From assembly GCF_030012605.2 (NCBI RefSeq), contig NZ_CP114055.2: a DNA stretch of 64,000 nucleotides. The stretch is one strand, 5' to 3'. The position numbers were made by a program, and so were the translations under genes. Below, piece after piece: positions 1 through 8,142 of this stretch. The notes below the pieces were generated by a model. It was not told the origin of the DNA and did not search any database. It was given only the letters and a program-made list of their open reading frames with translations. Origin of the DNA: Bergeyella_A cardium (GTDB taxonomy: Bacteria; Bacteroidota; Bacteroidia; Flavobacteriales; Weeksellaceae). How positions within the stretch are numbered: position 1 is the first letter of the stretch; each line of letters opens with the position of its first letter.

Positions 1-27
1 GTGATTGAATTTTTTACCGTGTCTCAT
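1..27 (-). CDS. rplQ: 50S ribosomal protein L17, 5' end only
   Basis: An ATG at position 27 opens nine codons reading MRHGKKFNH, the invariant start of L17, before the window ends. It lies 6 nt downstream of the rpoA stop, the usual last position of the alpha operon in bacteria. Only the N-terminus is visible, so the identification rests on these nine residues plus position. Confidence 0.9.
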
Positions 28-33
28 TTTTTA

Positions 34-1029
34 TTAATTATCAGCGTCTAATTTATATTTTGCTACGTCAAAACCGAAGTTAAGACCTTTAGAGTGTACT
101 AACTCTTCCAATTCTGTTAAAGATTTCTTACCGAAATTTCTAAATTTCATAAGATCAGACTTACTATAAGAAACCAGCTCACCAAGAGTTTCTACTTCTG
201 CTGCTTTCAGGCAGTTTAGGGCTCTCACTGAGAGATCCATATCTGAAAGTTTAGACTTGAGTAGTTGTCTTGTATGTAGAGTTTCTTCATCATACTGGAT
301 GGATGCTTTCACGGCTTCTGTCTCTAATGTAATTCTCTCGTCTGAGAATAGCATAAAGTGATATATCAATATCTTGGAAGCCTCTGTAAGTGCTTTTTGA
401 GGAGAAATAGAACCATCGGTTTCTATATCCAGTACGAGTTTTTCGTAGTCTGTTTTTTGCTCTACACGATAGTTTTCAACTGTATATTTCACTTTCTTTA
501 TCGGTGTAAAGATAGAGTCAATAGCGATAGTTCCGATAGGAGCATTATTAGATTTATTCTGCTCTGATGGTACATATCCTCTACCTTTTTCAATATTGAA
601 AGTTATCTCAAATGATACATTCTTATCTAAGTTGCAGATAATATGGTCTGAGTTTAAAACCTCGAAACCGCTTATTGACTTAGCTAAATCGCCAGCTGTT
701 ACCGTATTCTTACCTGAGACTTTCACAGAAACTTGTTCATTAGCTTGGTTTTCAGCTTTTGCTTTAAACCTTACTTGTTTCAAGTTTAGGATAATTTCAG
801 TTACATCTTCAATAACTCCTGGAATTGTTGAAAATTCGTGCTCTACACCTTCAATTTTGATAGATGAAATAGCATATCCTTCCAGAGAAGAAAGAAGCAC
901 TCTTCTCAATGCATTACCGATAGTAAGGCCGAAACCAGGTTCTAAAGGTCTGAACTCAAACTGACCTTTAAAATTATCTGAATTAAGGAGGATTACTTTA
1001 TCGGGTTTGATGAATTGTAAAATTGCCAT
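34..1029 (-). CDS. rpoA: DNA-directed RNA polymerase subunit alpha
   Basis: At 331 residues this is the usual length for the alpha subunit, which dimerises to start assembly of the core enzyme and contacts upstream DNA and activators. The N-terminal assembly domain (about 1-235) carries the PGFGLTIGNALRRVLLSS signature. The C-terminal domain (about 255-320) has the helix-hairpin-helix segment around LKAAEVETLGELV and FRNFGKKSLTELEE. It follows rpsD by 32 nt and precedes rplQ, the standard alpha-operon order. It would be transcribed from the long ribosomal operon; no separate promoter was seen. Confidence 0.98.
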   Translation of the reverse strand: MAILQFIKPDKVILLNSDNFKGQFEFRPLEPGFGLTIGNALRRVLLSSLEGYAISSIKIEGVEHEFSTIPGVIEDVTEIILNLKQVRFKAKAENQANEQVSVKVSGKNTVTAGDLAKSISGFEVLNSDHIICNLDKNVSFEITFNIEKGRGYVPSEQNKSNNAPIGTIAIDSIFTPIKKVKYTVENYRVEQKTDYEKLVLDIETDGSISPQKALTEASKILIYHFMLFSDERITLETEAVKASIQYDEETLHTRQLLKSKLSDMDLSVRALNCLKAAEVETLGELVSYSKSDLMKFRNFGKKSLTELEELVHSKGLNFGFDVAKYKLDADN

Positions 1030-1061
1030 ATTGTTGGTTGAGCAAAAATTTAATTATAAAA

Positions 1062-1670
1062 TTATTTAGAGTAAAGTTCGACGATAAGTTGTTCTTTTAT
1101 ATCTTCTGGGATTTGAATTCTCTCAGGGACGGATACAAAAGTACCTTCTTTTTTCTCGTCATTAAATTGTAACCACTCGTAGTTTACTCTTGAAGCCAAG
1201 GCATCAGCTACTACATCGAGTGATTTAGATTTCTCTCTTACAGCAACCACATCACCAGCTTTTAGCAAGTAAGAAGGGATATTTACAACTTCTCCGTTTA
1301 CAGTGATGTGTCTATGGGAAACCAATTGTCTTGCAGCGGCTCTGGTTTTAGCAAAACCGAATCTATACACTACATTATCCAATCTTGATTCGCATAATTG
1401 TAAAAGAACTTCACCTGTTACTCCTTTACTTCTATCAGCCTTAGTAAAGAGGTTTGCGAATTGTCTCTCGAGGATACCATAAGTGTATTTAGCTTTTTGT
1501 TTTTCTGCTAACTGCACTGCGTATTCGGAGCGTTTTGCACCTCTTCTTTTGTTAGGTCCGTGTTGTCCTGGTGGTTGGTTTCTTCTTCTTTCGAAGTTTT
1601 TATCATCGCCATAGATTGCTGCACCAAATTTTCTAGCAATCTTAGTTTTAGGTCCAATATATCTAGCCAT
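1062..1670 (-). CDS. rpsD: 30S ribosomal protein S4
   Basis: This 202-residue protein is a primary 16S rRNA binder that nucleates the 30S body and in E. coli represses its own operon. The N-terminus MARYIGPKTKIARKFG and the S4 RNA-binding domain (about 93-155, including ESRLDNVVYRFGFA and RQLVSHRHITVNG) are clear. The N-terminal region lacks the four-cysteine zinc knuckle seen in some S4 proteins. It sits 18 nt after rpsK and ahead of rpoA. Confidence 0.98.
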   Translation of the reverse strand: MARYIGPKTKIARKFGAAIYGDDKNFERRRNQPPGQHGPNKRRGAKRSEYAVQLAEKQKAKYTYGILERQFANLFTKADRSKGVTGEVLLQLCESRLDNVVYRFGFAKTRAAARQLVSHRHITVNGEVVNIPSYLLKAGDVVAVREKSKSLDVVADALASRVNYEWLQFNDEKKEGTFVSVPERIQIPEDIKEQLIVELYSK

Positions 1671-1688
1671 AATGGTAAATTCTAAAAA

Positions 1689-2078
1689 TTAAACTCTTCT
1701 TCTTTTTGGTGGTCTACATCCATTGTGTGGCATAGGAGTCACATCAATGATTTCACTCACTTCAATTCCAGAATTGTGAATAGAACGGATAGCAGATTCT
1801 CTACCTGCACCTGGACCTTTCACAAATACTTTTACTCTTCTAAGACCAGCTTCGTGAGCTACTGCTGCACAATTTTCAGCTGCCATTTGAGCTGCAAAAG
1901 GAGTATTCTTTTTAGAACCTCTGAACCCCATTTTACCAGCGGAAGCCCAAGAGATTACCTCTCCATTTTTATTTGTCAAAGAAATAATAATATTATTAAA
2001 AGATGCCTGGATATGTGCTTCTCCAATAGCCTCTACTTTTACTTTTCTTTTTTTAACTGTTTTTGTTTGTTTTGCCAT
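1689..2078 (-). CDS. rpsK: 30S ribosomal protein S11
   Basis: S11 lines the platform of the 30S subunit near the mRNA exit. The 129-residue product has the family core (SFNNIIISLTNKNGEVISWASAGK, written here in part) and the basic tail PHNGCRPPKRRRV. The Asn-Gly pair in that tail is the site that becomes isoaspartate in other bacteria. It is 12 nt after rpsM in the alpha-operon segment. Confidence 0.98.
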   Translation of the reverse strand: MAKQTKTVKKRKVKVEAIGEAHIQASFNNIIISLTNKNGEVISWASAGKMGFRGSKKNTPFAAQMAAENCAAVAHEAGLRRVKVFVKGPGAGRESAIRSIHNSGIEVSEIIDVTPMPHNGCRPPKRRRV

Positions 2079-2090
2079 AATTCTTAACGA

Positions 2091-2468
2091 TTATTTACTT
2101 GCTTTTTTCTTATTAGCAACAGTTTTTCTTCTTCCTTTACGGGTTCTAGAATTGTTTTTCGTTCTTTGGCCTCTTAAAGGTAATCCTAGTCTGTGACGTA
2201 TTCCTCGTTGGCAACCAATATCCATTAATCGCTTAATGTTTAGTTGAATTTCTGAACGAAGCTCTCCTTCTACTTTCACATTTTCGGAGATATACGTTCT
2301 AATTGCTGCCAAGTCATCGTCATTCCATTCATTGACTTTCTTGTCCTCGCTGATACCGGTAGCCTTAAGAATTTCAGAAGCGGTACTTCTTCCGATTCCG
2401 AAAATATAAGTTAAACCGATAACACCTCTTTTGTTTTTTGGTAAATCAATACCTGCAATTCTCGCCAT
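2091..2468 (-). CDS. rpsM: 30S ribosomal protein S13
   Basis: S13 sits in the 30S head and bridges to the 50S subunit. The 125-residue product begins MARIAGIDLPKNKRGVIGLT, has the helix-hairpin-helix stretch YIFGIGRSTASEIL, and ends in a lysine/arginine-rich tail (GQRTKNNSRTRKGRRKTV) that reaches the P-site tRNA. It follows rpmJ by 10 nt. Confidence 0.98.
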   Translation of the reverse strand: MARIAGIDLPKNKRGVIGLTYIFGIGRSTASEILKATGISEDKKVNEWNDDDLAAIRTYISENVKVEGELRSEIQLNIKRLMDIGCQRGIRHRLGLPLRGQRTKNNSRTRKGRRKTVANKKKASK

Positions 2469-2478
2469 AATTTAATTC

Positions 2479-2595
2479 TTAACCTTGTCTTTGTTTAAAT
2501 TTTGGGTTTTTCTTGTTGATTACAAACAGTACTCCTTTTCTTCGTACAATTTTGCAATCAGCACTTCTTTTTTTAATAGATGCTCTAACTTTCAT
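2479..2595 (-). CDS. rpmJ: 50S ribosomal protein L36, zinc-ligand-free form
   Basis: A 38-codon frame starts with ATG at 2595 and ends with TAA at 2479. It begins MKVRASIKKRSADCKIVRRK and ends KFKQRQG, which identifies L36. Classical L36 binds zinc through three cysteines and a histidine. Here only the cysteine in the ADCK segment remains, so this copy is presumably zinc-independent. It lies between infA (20 nt upstream) and rpsM, its usual place. The assignment is firm despite the small size. Confidence 0.95.
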   Translation of the reverse strand: MKVRASIKKRSADCKIVRRKGVLFVINKKNPKFKQRQG

Positions 2596-2615
2596 TTCTT
2601 TTTGCTTTATAAGCG

Positions 2616-2831
2616 TTAATATCTAAATGTAATTCTACCCTTAGTCAAGTCATAAGGGGACATTTCAAGTCTTACTTTATCTCCAGGTAGCAATTTAATA
2701 TAGTGCATTCTCATCTTACCAGAGATATGAGCTATAAGTATATGCCCATTTTCTAATTCTACGCGGAACATAGCATTAGAAAGAGCTTCTACTATTACGC
2801 CATCCTGTTCAATATGTTTCTGTTTTGCCAT
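2616..2831 (-). CDS. infA: Translation initiation factor IF-1
   Basis: IF-1 is a single OB-fold protein that occupies the 30S A site during initiation. The 71-residue product shows the family core GVIVEALSNAMFRVELENGH, then HISGKMRMHYIKLLPGD and a C-terminal TKGRITFRY. Length and order (secY-infA-rpmJ) are typical. It starts 2 nt after the secY stop, which suggests translational coupling. Confidence 0.98.
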   Translation of the reverse strand: MAKQKHIEQDGVIVEALSNAMFRVELENGHILIAHISGKMRMHYIKLLPGDKVRLEMSPYDLTKGRITFRY

Positions 2832-2833
2832 AA

Positions 2834-4216
2834 TTATAGCCCGGTTGTTCTTGATAATTTTGATTGCGTTAAGCCATCATAATGATGATTCAACAAATAA
2901 GTATTAATCTGCTGAACGGTATCCATAATTACCCCTACCATAATCAGTAGTGATGTTCCTCCAAAAAACAGCGCAAATCTGTCTGTCTGTACAAGAGATC
3001 CATACACTAATGCGGGAAGGACGGCAAATATAGCCAAAAATATTGATCCCGGCAAAGTAATTTTTGATAAAATATCATCAAGATAATCTGCTGTGTCTTT
3101 ACCAGGTCTTACTTTTGGTATTAATCCTCCATTTTTCTTAAGGTCATCAGCCATTTGATTTACTGGAATCGTAATTGCTGTGTAGAAGAATGTAAAGATA
3201 ATAATAAGTATGGCAAACAGCACATTATACTGCCAACTGAATACATTTTTGAATCCTGCGAAAAACTGATTCGTTTCATCAATATTCGTCAATAGCCCTG
3301 GAACAAACATCAATGCCTGTGCAAAGATAATTGGCATTACCCCTGCTGCATTTACTTTTAATGGTATCCACTGTCTTGCTCCTTGTGTTAAGTTACGAGT
3401 AGCTCCACCTCTTGCGTGTGCTCTGCTCACATACTGGATAGGGATTTTTCTAACCACAACTGAAAGTACAATTGCAAGTAAAACTACCAACATCCAGAAT
3501 AGAACTTCAACAAGAATCATTACATTTCCTAATCCTCCTTTACCTGTTTGAGTAGAGAATTCCTGCAAGAATGCTGCAGGGAAATCTGCTAAAATACCAA
3601 CCATAATGAGGATAGAAATACCATTTCCAATGCCTTTATCTGTTATCTTCTCGCCTAACCACATAGCGAAGAGTGAGCCTGCAACTAAGATTACTATGCT
3701 TGGAAACCAAAACATAAATGTATTTGGGTCAACATAATATGCTTGTGCAAACTGGTTATATGGTAAGAAATACTGTGTAATTGAAGTAAGATAAGATGGT
3801 GCCTGTACTAAGCACACGGCAATTGTAAGCCATCTTGTAATCTGATTCAAAGTATTTCTACCGCTCTCTCCATCTTTCTGTAGTTTTTGAAGATAAGGGA
3901 TCGCCATTCCCATCAGCTGCACTATAATCGATGCCGAAATATAAGGCATAATTCCTAATGCCATAATGGATGCACGGCTAAAAGCCCCACCAGTAAAAGA
4001 TGAAAGCAAACCAAGAAGGCCAGCACCTTGTCCGCCGCCTCCTTGGCTTCTGTATTGTTCCAACAAACTACCCACCTCTGCCATATTAATAGCAGGAAGT
4101 GAAATATATGAAGCAAATCTATACACCAATATAATACCCAAAGTAAAGAGTATCTTATCTCTCAGTTCTTTGAGGCTCCAAATGTTTTTTAAGGTTTGTA
4201 TAAATCCTACTTTCAT
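2834..4216 (-). CDS. secY: Preprotein translocase subunit SecY
   Basis: SecY is the ten-helix channel of the Sec translocon and passes unfolded proteins across or into the inner membrane. The 460-residue product has about ten hydrophobic segments. It also has the conserved cytoplasmic loop with SRAHARGGATRNLTQGAR and the following PLKVNAAGVMPIIFA segment. A Gly/Gln-rich stretch (near residues 55-70) forms part of the first periplasmic loop before the plug. It follows rplO by 15 nt in the spc part of the operon. Confidence 0.97.
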   Translation of the reverse strand: MKVGFIQTLKNIWSLKELRDKILFTLGIILVYRFASYISLPAINMAEVGSLLEQYRSQGGGGQGAGLLGLLSSFTGGAFSRASIMALGIMPYISASIIVQLMGMAIPYLQKLQKDGESGRNTLNQITRWLTIAVCLVQAPSYLTSITQYFLPYNQFAQAYYVDPNTFMFWFPSIVILVAGSLFAMWLGEKITDKGIGNGISILIMVGILADFPAAFLQEFSTQTGKGGLGNVMILVEVLFWMLVVLLAIVLSVVVRKIPIQYVSRAHARGGATRNLTQGARQWIPLKVNAAGVMPIIFAQALMFVPGLLTNIDETNQFFAGFKNVFSWQYNVLFAILIIIFTFFYTAITIPVNQMADDLKKNGGLIPKVRPGKDTADYLDDILSKITLPGSIFLAIFAVLPALVYGSLVQTDRFALFFGGTSLLIMVGVIMDTVQQINTYLLNHHYDGLTQSKLSRTTGL

Positions 4217-4231
4217 ATTCAGTTTTTATTT

Positions 4232-4681
4232 TTATAGAGTAATTGCTTTACCTCCTGCTTTGGAAATTAATTCCTCAGCAGATTTAGTAAACTTGTCAGC
4301 AGTAATAGATACTGAAGATTTAAGCTCTCCTCTACCTAAAATTTTCACAAGTTCATTTTTAGATGCTAATCCATTTTCTACTAAAACTTCTTTTGTAATA
4401 TCTCCAGAGATATTTTTAGTATCGATCAGGGTCTGGATAGTATCTAAGTTTACACCTCTATATTCTTTTCTATTTACATTTTTGAAGCCGAATTTAGGCA
4501 ATCTTCTCTGCAAAGGCATTTGACCACCCTCAAATCCGATTTTTTCAGAATAACCAGATCTTGATTTCTGACCTTTGTGCCCTTTTGTAGAAGTACCACC
4601 TTTTCCACTTCCTTGTCCTCTACCTACTCTTTTAGAGTTATGAGTAGAGCCTTTTGCTGGCTGTATATTATTTAAATTCAT
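4232..4681 (-). CDS. rplO: 50S ribosomal protein L15
   Basis: L15 is a late-assembling 50S protein. The 149-residue product has the Gly/Lys-rich N-terminal extension (GRGQGSGKGGTSTKGHKGQ) that penetrates 23S rRNA, then the globular part with GFEGGQMPLQRRLPKFGF. It lies just upstream of secY, as in most bacteria. A 67-nt gap with a strong hairpin separates it from rpmD. Confidence 0.98.
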   Translation of the reverse strand: MNLNNIQPAKGSTHNSKRVGRGQGSGKGGTSTKGHKGQKSRSGYSEKIGFEGGQMPLQRRLPKFGFKNVNRKEYRGVNLDTIQTLIDTKNISGDITKEVLVENGLASKNELVKILGRGELKSSVSITADKFTKSAEELISKAGGKAITL

Positions 4682-4707
4682 TATTTATTTAATTAATATG
4701 ATTAAGG

Positions 4708-4739
4708 AGAGATTAGAATAATGGATTATACTAATCTCT
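4708..4739 (-). promoter_or_regulatory. Intercistronic hairpin between rpmD and rplO
   Basis: A 9-bp perfect inverted repeat (AGAGATTAG at 4708-4716, CTAATCTCT at 4731-4739) encloses a second ATAAT/ATTAT pairing, giving one long rod. No T-run follows, so it is not an ordinary terminator. It could be a processing, stability or feedback-regulation element in the polycistronic mRNA. The function is inferred. Confidence 0.55.
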
Positions 4740-4748
4740 ACCTGTAAT

Positions 4749-4925
4749 TTATTTTTGAACTTCTACTAAGTGTGCTACAGTTGCTATCATCCCGAGTATA
4801 GCGGGTGTAGCTTCGTGCTCTACAACCTGGTGAAGTTTTCTAAATCCTAATGCTTCAAGCGTTCTTTTTTGGGTTTTTGTTCTCCCAATAGCGCTCTTAA
4901 CTTGTTTTACTTTAATAGTTGCCAT
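4749..4925 (-). CDS. rpmD: 50S ribosomal protein L30
   Basis: A 58-codon frame runs from ATG at 4925 to TAA at 4749. It reads MATIKVKQVKSAIGRTKTQK and later LEALGFRKL, ending HLVEVQK. The IGRTKTQKRTLEALGFRKL block is the L30 signature. It sits between rpsE and rplO, its standard place in the spc cluster, and starts 13 nt after the rpsE stop. Confidence 0.96.
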   Translation of the reverse strand: MATIKVKQVKSAIGRTKTQKRTLEALGFRKLHQVVEHEATPAILGMIATVAHLVEVQK

Positions 4926-4938
4926 TGTTGTGAATTTT

Positions 4939-5460
4939 TTAACCGTTAAATACTTTGCTTAAAGAAATACCTCTCAATCTTGCAATCTCTTCAGGTCTTC
5001 TAATATCTAATAACGCTTTGAATGTAGCTTTAACCACATTATGCGGGTTAGATGAACCTTTAGATTTTGAAAGAATATCGTGGATACCTGCGGATTCTAA
5101 TACAGCCCTTACAGCACCACCAGCAATAAGCCCAGTACCGTGGGAAGCTGGTCTAAGGAATATATCCGCACCACCGTATCTTGCAGAAGTCTGGTGAGGT
5201 ATAGTATGGTTCATTACTGGCACTCTAACCAAGTTTTTCTTAGCATCTTCTACTGCTTTTGCAATTGCAGATGCAACTTCTTTAGATTTACCTAAACCAA
5301 AACCAATTACCCCATTTTCATCTCCTACTACTACGATAGCAGAAAATCCGAATGCTCTACCACCTTTGGTTACTTTCGTTACTCTATTTACAGCTACGAG
5401 ACGATCTTTTAACTCTAATCCTCCCGGTTTTACTTTTTCTATATTATCTAGTCCTAACAT
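4939..5460 (-). CDS. rpsE: 30S ribosomal protein S5
   Basis: S5 contributes to decoding accuracy at the 30S solvent face. The 173-residue product has the N-terminal double-stranded-RNA-binding fold (about 20-85, including RVTKVTKGGRAFGFSAIVVVGD) and the C-terminal domain with GGAVRAVLESAGIHDILSK. Flanking genes are rplR upstream (20 nt) and rpmD downstream. Confidence 0.98.
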   Translation of the reverse strand: MLGLDNIEKVKPGGLELKDRLVAVNRVTKVTKGGRAFGFSAIVVVGDENGVIGFGLGKSKEVASAIAKAVEDAKKNLVRVPVMNHTIPHQTSARYGGADIFLRPASHGTGLIAGGAVRAVLESAGIHDILSKSKGSSNPHNVVKATFKALLDIRRPEEIARLRGISLSKVFNG

Positions 5461-5480
5461 AATTTTCCGAAATTTTTTGA

Positions 5481-5834
5481 TTAGAATTGAAGACCACCTT
5501 CTCTTGCACCATCAGCTAGAGCTTTGATTCTTCCGTGATATACGAAACCATTTCTATCGAATACCACTTTCTCAATGCCCGCAGCTTTTGCTTTCTGAGC
5601 AATAGCTTTACCTACAGTAGCAGAAACTTCAGTCTTAGTACCTTTAGCATCTACTCCCTTCTCTCTTGAAGATGCAGATACCAAAGTCTTACCGCTTTGA
5701 TCATCGATTAACTGAGCATAAATCTCTTTATTACTTTTGTATACAGATAATCTTGGCAATTCTGCAGAGCCAGAGATTTTCCCTCTCACTCTTCTTTTAA
5801 TTCTATTTCTTTTTTCTAACTTATTTAGTGCCAT
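5481..5834 (-). CDS. rplR: 50S ribosomal protein L18
   Basis: L18 carries 5S rRNA into the central protuberance of the 50S subunit with L5. The 117-residue protein has the basic N-terminus (KRNRIKRRVRGKISG), the RLSVYKSNKEIYAQLIDD core, and the C-terminal FDRNGFVYHGRIKALADGAREGG signature, given here in part. It follows rplF by 14 nt. Confidence 0.98.
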   Translation of the reverse strand: MALNKLEKRNRIKRRVRGKISGSAELPRLSVYKSNKEIYAQLIDDQSGKTLVSASSREKGVDAKGTKTEVSATVGKAIAQKAKAAGIEKVVFDRNGFVYHGRIKALADGAREGGLQF

Positions 5835-5848
5835 TGTCTTAAAATTTA

Positions 5849-6394
5849 TTATGCAGATTTACCAGCTTTTCTTCTAATAACTTCACCTACGAATCTCACA
5901 CCTTTACCTTTATATGGCTCTGGTTTTCTAAATGAACGGATCTTCGCAGCCACCATTCCTAGAAGCTGTTTATCATGCGATGTTAAAGTAATGATTGGAT
6001 TTTTACCTTTCTCAGTTTCTGTATTTACAGCAATCTCTTTTGGTAGTTCTACCACGATACCGTGAGAGAAACCAAGAGCTAATTCAAGTTTCTGACCTGA
6101 ATGAGATGCTCTATACCCTACACCCACAAGTTCTAATTTTTTCTCGAAGCCTTGATGAGTTCCAACAATCATATTGTTTATCAAAGCTCTATAAAGACCG
6201 TGAAGTGCTTTATGCTGTTTAGAATCAGATGGTCTGTTTACTGTAAGTACTCCATCTTTTTGCTCAATCGTAATCCCTCCTGTAAGCTCCTGAGATAATT
6301 CTCCTTTTGGACCTTTTACTGTTACTACACTTTGATTTTCTGTAATAGTAACACCAGCAGGAATTGTTATAATTGCTTTACCAATTCTTGACAT
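5849..6394 (-). CDS. rplF: 50S ribosomal protein L6
   Basis: L6 has two similar domains and sits near the GTPase-associated centre of the 50S subunit. The 181-residue product starts MSRIGKAIITIPAGV and carries the C-terminal signature KPEPYKGKGVRF. It lies between rpsH (17 nt upstream) and rplR, as usual for the spc cluster. Confidence 0.98.
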   Translation of the reverse strand: MSRIGKAIITIPAGVTITENQSVVTVKGPKGELSQELTGGITIEQKDGVLTVNRPSDSKQHKALHGLYRALINNMIVGTHQGFEKKLELVGVGYRASHSGQKLELALGFSHGIVVELPKEIAVNTETEKGKNPIITLTSHDKQLLGMVAAKIRSFRKPEPYKGKGVRFVGEVIRRKAGKSA

Positions 6395-6411
6395 TTTCCT
6401 TTAATTAATGG

Positions 6412-6810
6412 TTAATATACATAGCAGATTACTTCACCTCCTACTTTCTCTTCTCTCGCTTTTTTATCAGTCATTACACCTTTAGATGTAGAGATGATAG
6501 CGATACCCAAACCGTTTAATACTCTTGGCAGCTCAGTAGCTCCAGCGTATTGTCTTAGACCTGGTCTAGAAGCCCTTTGAATCTTCTTAATCACAGGTTT
6601 TCCAGTTTTTTTATCATACTTCAAAGCGATTTTGATAGTCCCTTGAACATTGTTATCTTCAAACTTGTAGTTTAAGATATAACCTTGATCAAACAGGATT
6701 TTCGTAATCTCCTTTTTAATTTTTGATGCAGGAATTTCCACCACTTTGTGGCCTGCGCTTTGTGCGTTCCTTACTCTAGTCAGGAAATCTGAAATTGGAT
6801 CTGTTAACAT
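6412..6810 (-). CDS. rpsH: 30S ribosomal protein S8
   Basis: S8 binds 16S rRNA helix 21 and in E. coli represses the spc operon by binding the rplE mRNA. The 132-residue product begins MLTDPISDFLTRVRNAQSAG and ends in the signature STSKGVMTDKKAREEKVGGE. Unlike its tightly packed neighbours it is preceded by a 132-nt gap with a long-range stem (see 6851-6911), which might be an operator for S8 or another protein. Confidence 0.98.
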   Translation of the reverse strand: MLTDPISDFLTRVRNAQSAGHKVVEIPASKIKKEITKILFDQGYILNYKFEDNNVQGTIKIALKYDKKTGKPVIKKIQRASRPGLRQYAGATELPRVLNGLGIAIISTSKGVMTDKKAREEKVGGEVICYVY

Positions 6811-6850
6811 TCTTTATTTATTAATTATTGGTCAAAAATAATCAGTTTTC

Positions 6851-6911
6851 AAAGGCAAAAAGACAATTTTATCAATCTAAGCAGAGATGATATCATCATC
6901 CATTTGCCTTT
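6851..6911 (-). promoter_or_regulatory. Structured leader between rpsN and rpsH
   Basis: A perfect 9-bp inverted repeat (AAAGGCAAA at 6851-6859, TTTGCCTTT at 6903-6911) brackets a 43-nt loop. That loop contains a smaller GATGAT/ATCATC hairpin. It lies in the largest gap of the operon, just before the S8 start. The shape suits an mRNA regulatory element rather than a terminator, because no T-run follows the stem on the transcribed strand. Its function is inferred. Confidence 0.5.
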
Positions 6912-6942
6912 AAACTTAATTATCGTTATTAAATTTTAATTA

Positions 6943-7212
6943 TTACCAACTTGCTTTTTTAACTCCCGGTATAAGACCTTGGTTAGCCATTTCTCTAAAA
7001 GTTACTCTGGAAATACCAAAAGTTCTCATATAACCTCTTGGTCTACCTGTAAGTTTACATCTATTGTGTAGTCTCACTGGAGACGCATTTTTAGGAAGTT
7101 TTTGTAATGCTTCATAATCGCCAGCTTCTTTAAGAGCCTGTCTTTTTGCAGCATATTTAGCAACTAATGCTTCTCTTTTGCGCTCACGCGCTTTCATTGA
7201 TTCTTTTGCCAT
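6943..7212 (-). CDS. rpsN: 30S ribosomal protein S14, zinc-independent type
   Basis: S14 is a late head protein of the 30S subunit. This is the long form (89 residues) without a CxxC zinc knuckle. It ends with the signature RCKLTGRPRGYMRTFGISR followed by FREMANQGLIPGVKKASW. It starts 3 nt after the rplE stop. Together with the cysteine-poor L36 at 2479-2595 it points to zinc-sparing ribosomal proteins in this operon. Confidence 0.97.
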   Translation of the reverse strand: MAKESMKARERKREALVAKYAAKRQALKEAGDYEALQKLPKNASPVRLHNRCKLTGRPRGYMRTFGISRVTFREMANQGLIPGVKKASW

Positions 7213-7215
7213 TTC

Positions 7216-7767
7216 TTAGTTCTTTTTAAATGGTAAACCGAAGTGAGTTAATAATGCTTTTGCTTCTTTATCAGTCTTTGCTGATGTTACAAAAGTGATG
7301 TCCATCCCTTGGATTTTTTTCACTTTATCGATTACGATTTCAGGGAAAATGATTTGCTCAGTAATACCGAGGTTATAATTTCCTCTTCCATCGAATCCAT
7401 CTGCTTTGATACCGTTAAAATCTCTAATTCTTGGAAGAGCAGAAGAAGTTAATCTATCCAAGAACTCATACATTCTGTCAGCTCTTAGGGTAACTCTTGC
7501 TCCGATTGGCATTCCTTTTCTCAATTTAAAAGAAGCCTCATCTTTCTTAGAAACGGTTCCAACGGCTTTCTGACCTGTAATTGCAGTAAGCTCTTCTACA
7601 GCATAATCTACAATTTTCTTATCTGCTGTAGCAGCACCCAAACCTTGAGAAACAACGATTTTCTCTAATTTAGGAACCTGCATAATAGACTTGTAGCCAA
7701 ATTCTTCCATCATTGCTGGAACAATTTTCTCTTTATACGCTTTCTTTGGTCTTGCTATATACGTCAT
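7216..7767 (-). CDS. rplE: 50S ribosomal protein L5
   Basis: L5 binds 5S rRNA and contacts P-site tRNA. The 183-residue protein carries the conserved core KLEKIVVSQGLGAA and the RLTSSALPRIRDFNGI segment, then the FPEIVIDKVKKIQGMDITFV block, quoted in part. It lies 11 nt after rplX. Confidence 0.98.
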   Translation of the reverse strand: MTYIARPKKAYKEKIVPAMMEEFGYKSIMQVPKLEKIVVSQGLGAATADKKIVDYAVEELTAITGQKAVGTVSKKDEASFKLRKGMPIGARVTLRADRMYEFLDRLTSSALPRIRDFNGIKADGFDGRGNYNLGITEQIIFPEIVIDKVKKIQGMDITFVTSAKTDKEAKALLTHFGLPFKKN

Positions 7768-7778
7768 TGTTTTCTACT

Positions 7779-8123
7779 TTATAAGGTTTCACCTGTAGCC
7801 TTAGAGATTCTAACGCTTCTCGTTTTCTTCTTACCATTTCTCTCTACTTCTACTCTCTTAAAGCCAACTTTAACGATTTTACCGTCTTTGTCGACCAAAG
7901 CTACATTAGAAATATGTAGAGAAGCCTCTCTCTCTATAATACCACCTTGAGGATTTTGAGCGGATGGTTTTACGTGTTTTTTCACGATATTTACACCTGC
8001 TACGATCACTCTTGGATCTTGACCTTCTTTTCTTATCACTTCAATAACTTCACCTTTACTACCTTTATTTTTACCAGTAGTAACGATTACATTATCTCCT
8101 CTTTTAATTTTAACTTTTGCCAT
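7779..8123 (-). CDS. rplX: 50S ribosomal protein L24
   Basis: L24 is an assembly initiator that binds the 5' end of 23S rRNA. The 114-residue product has the KOW motif near its N-terminus (KIKRGDNVIVTTGKNKGSKG) and the GVNIVKKHVKPS segment. It is followed by rplE and preceded by rplN (19-nt gap). Confidence 0.98.
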   Translation of the reverse strand: MAKVKIKRGDNVIVTTGKNKGSKGEVIEVIRKEGQDPRVIVAGVNIVKKHVKPSAQNPQGGIIEREASLHISNVALVDKDGKIVKVGFKRVEVERNGKKKTRSVRISKATGETL

Positions 8124-8142
8124 TTCTTTTAGATTTTAAAAA

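Noticed and set aside
596..964. 122-residue plus-strand frame
   Set aside because: It is antisense to rpoA, whose coding sequence is certain.
3966..4523. 185-residue plus-strand frame
   Set aside because: It runs antisense across secY and rplO and resembles no family.
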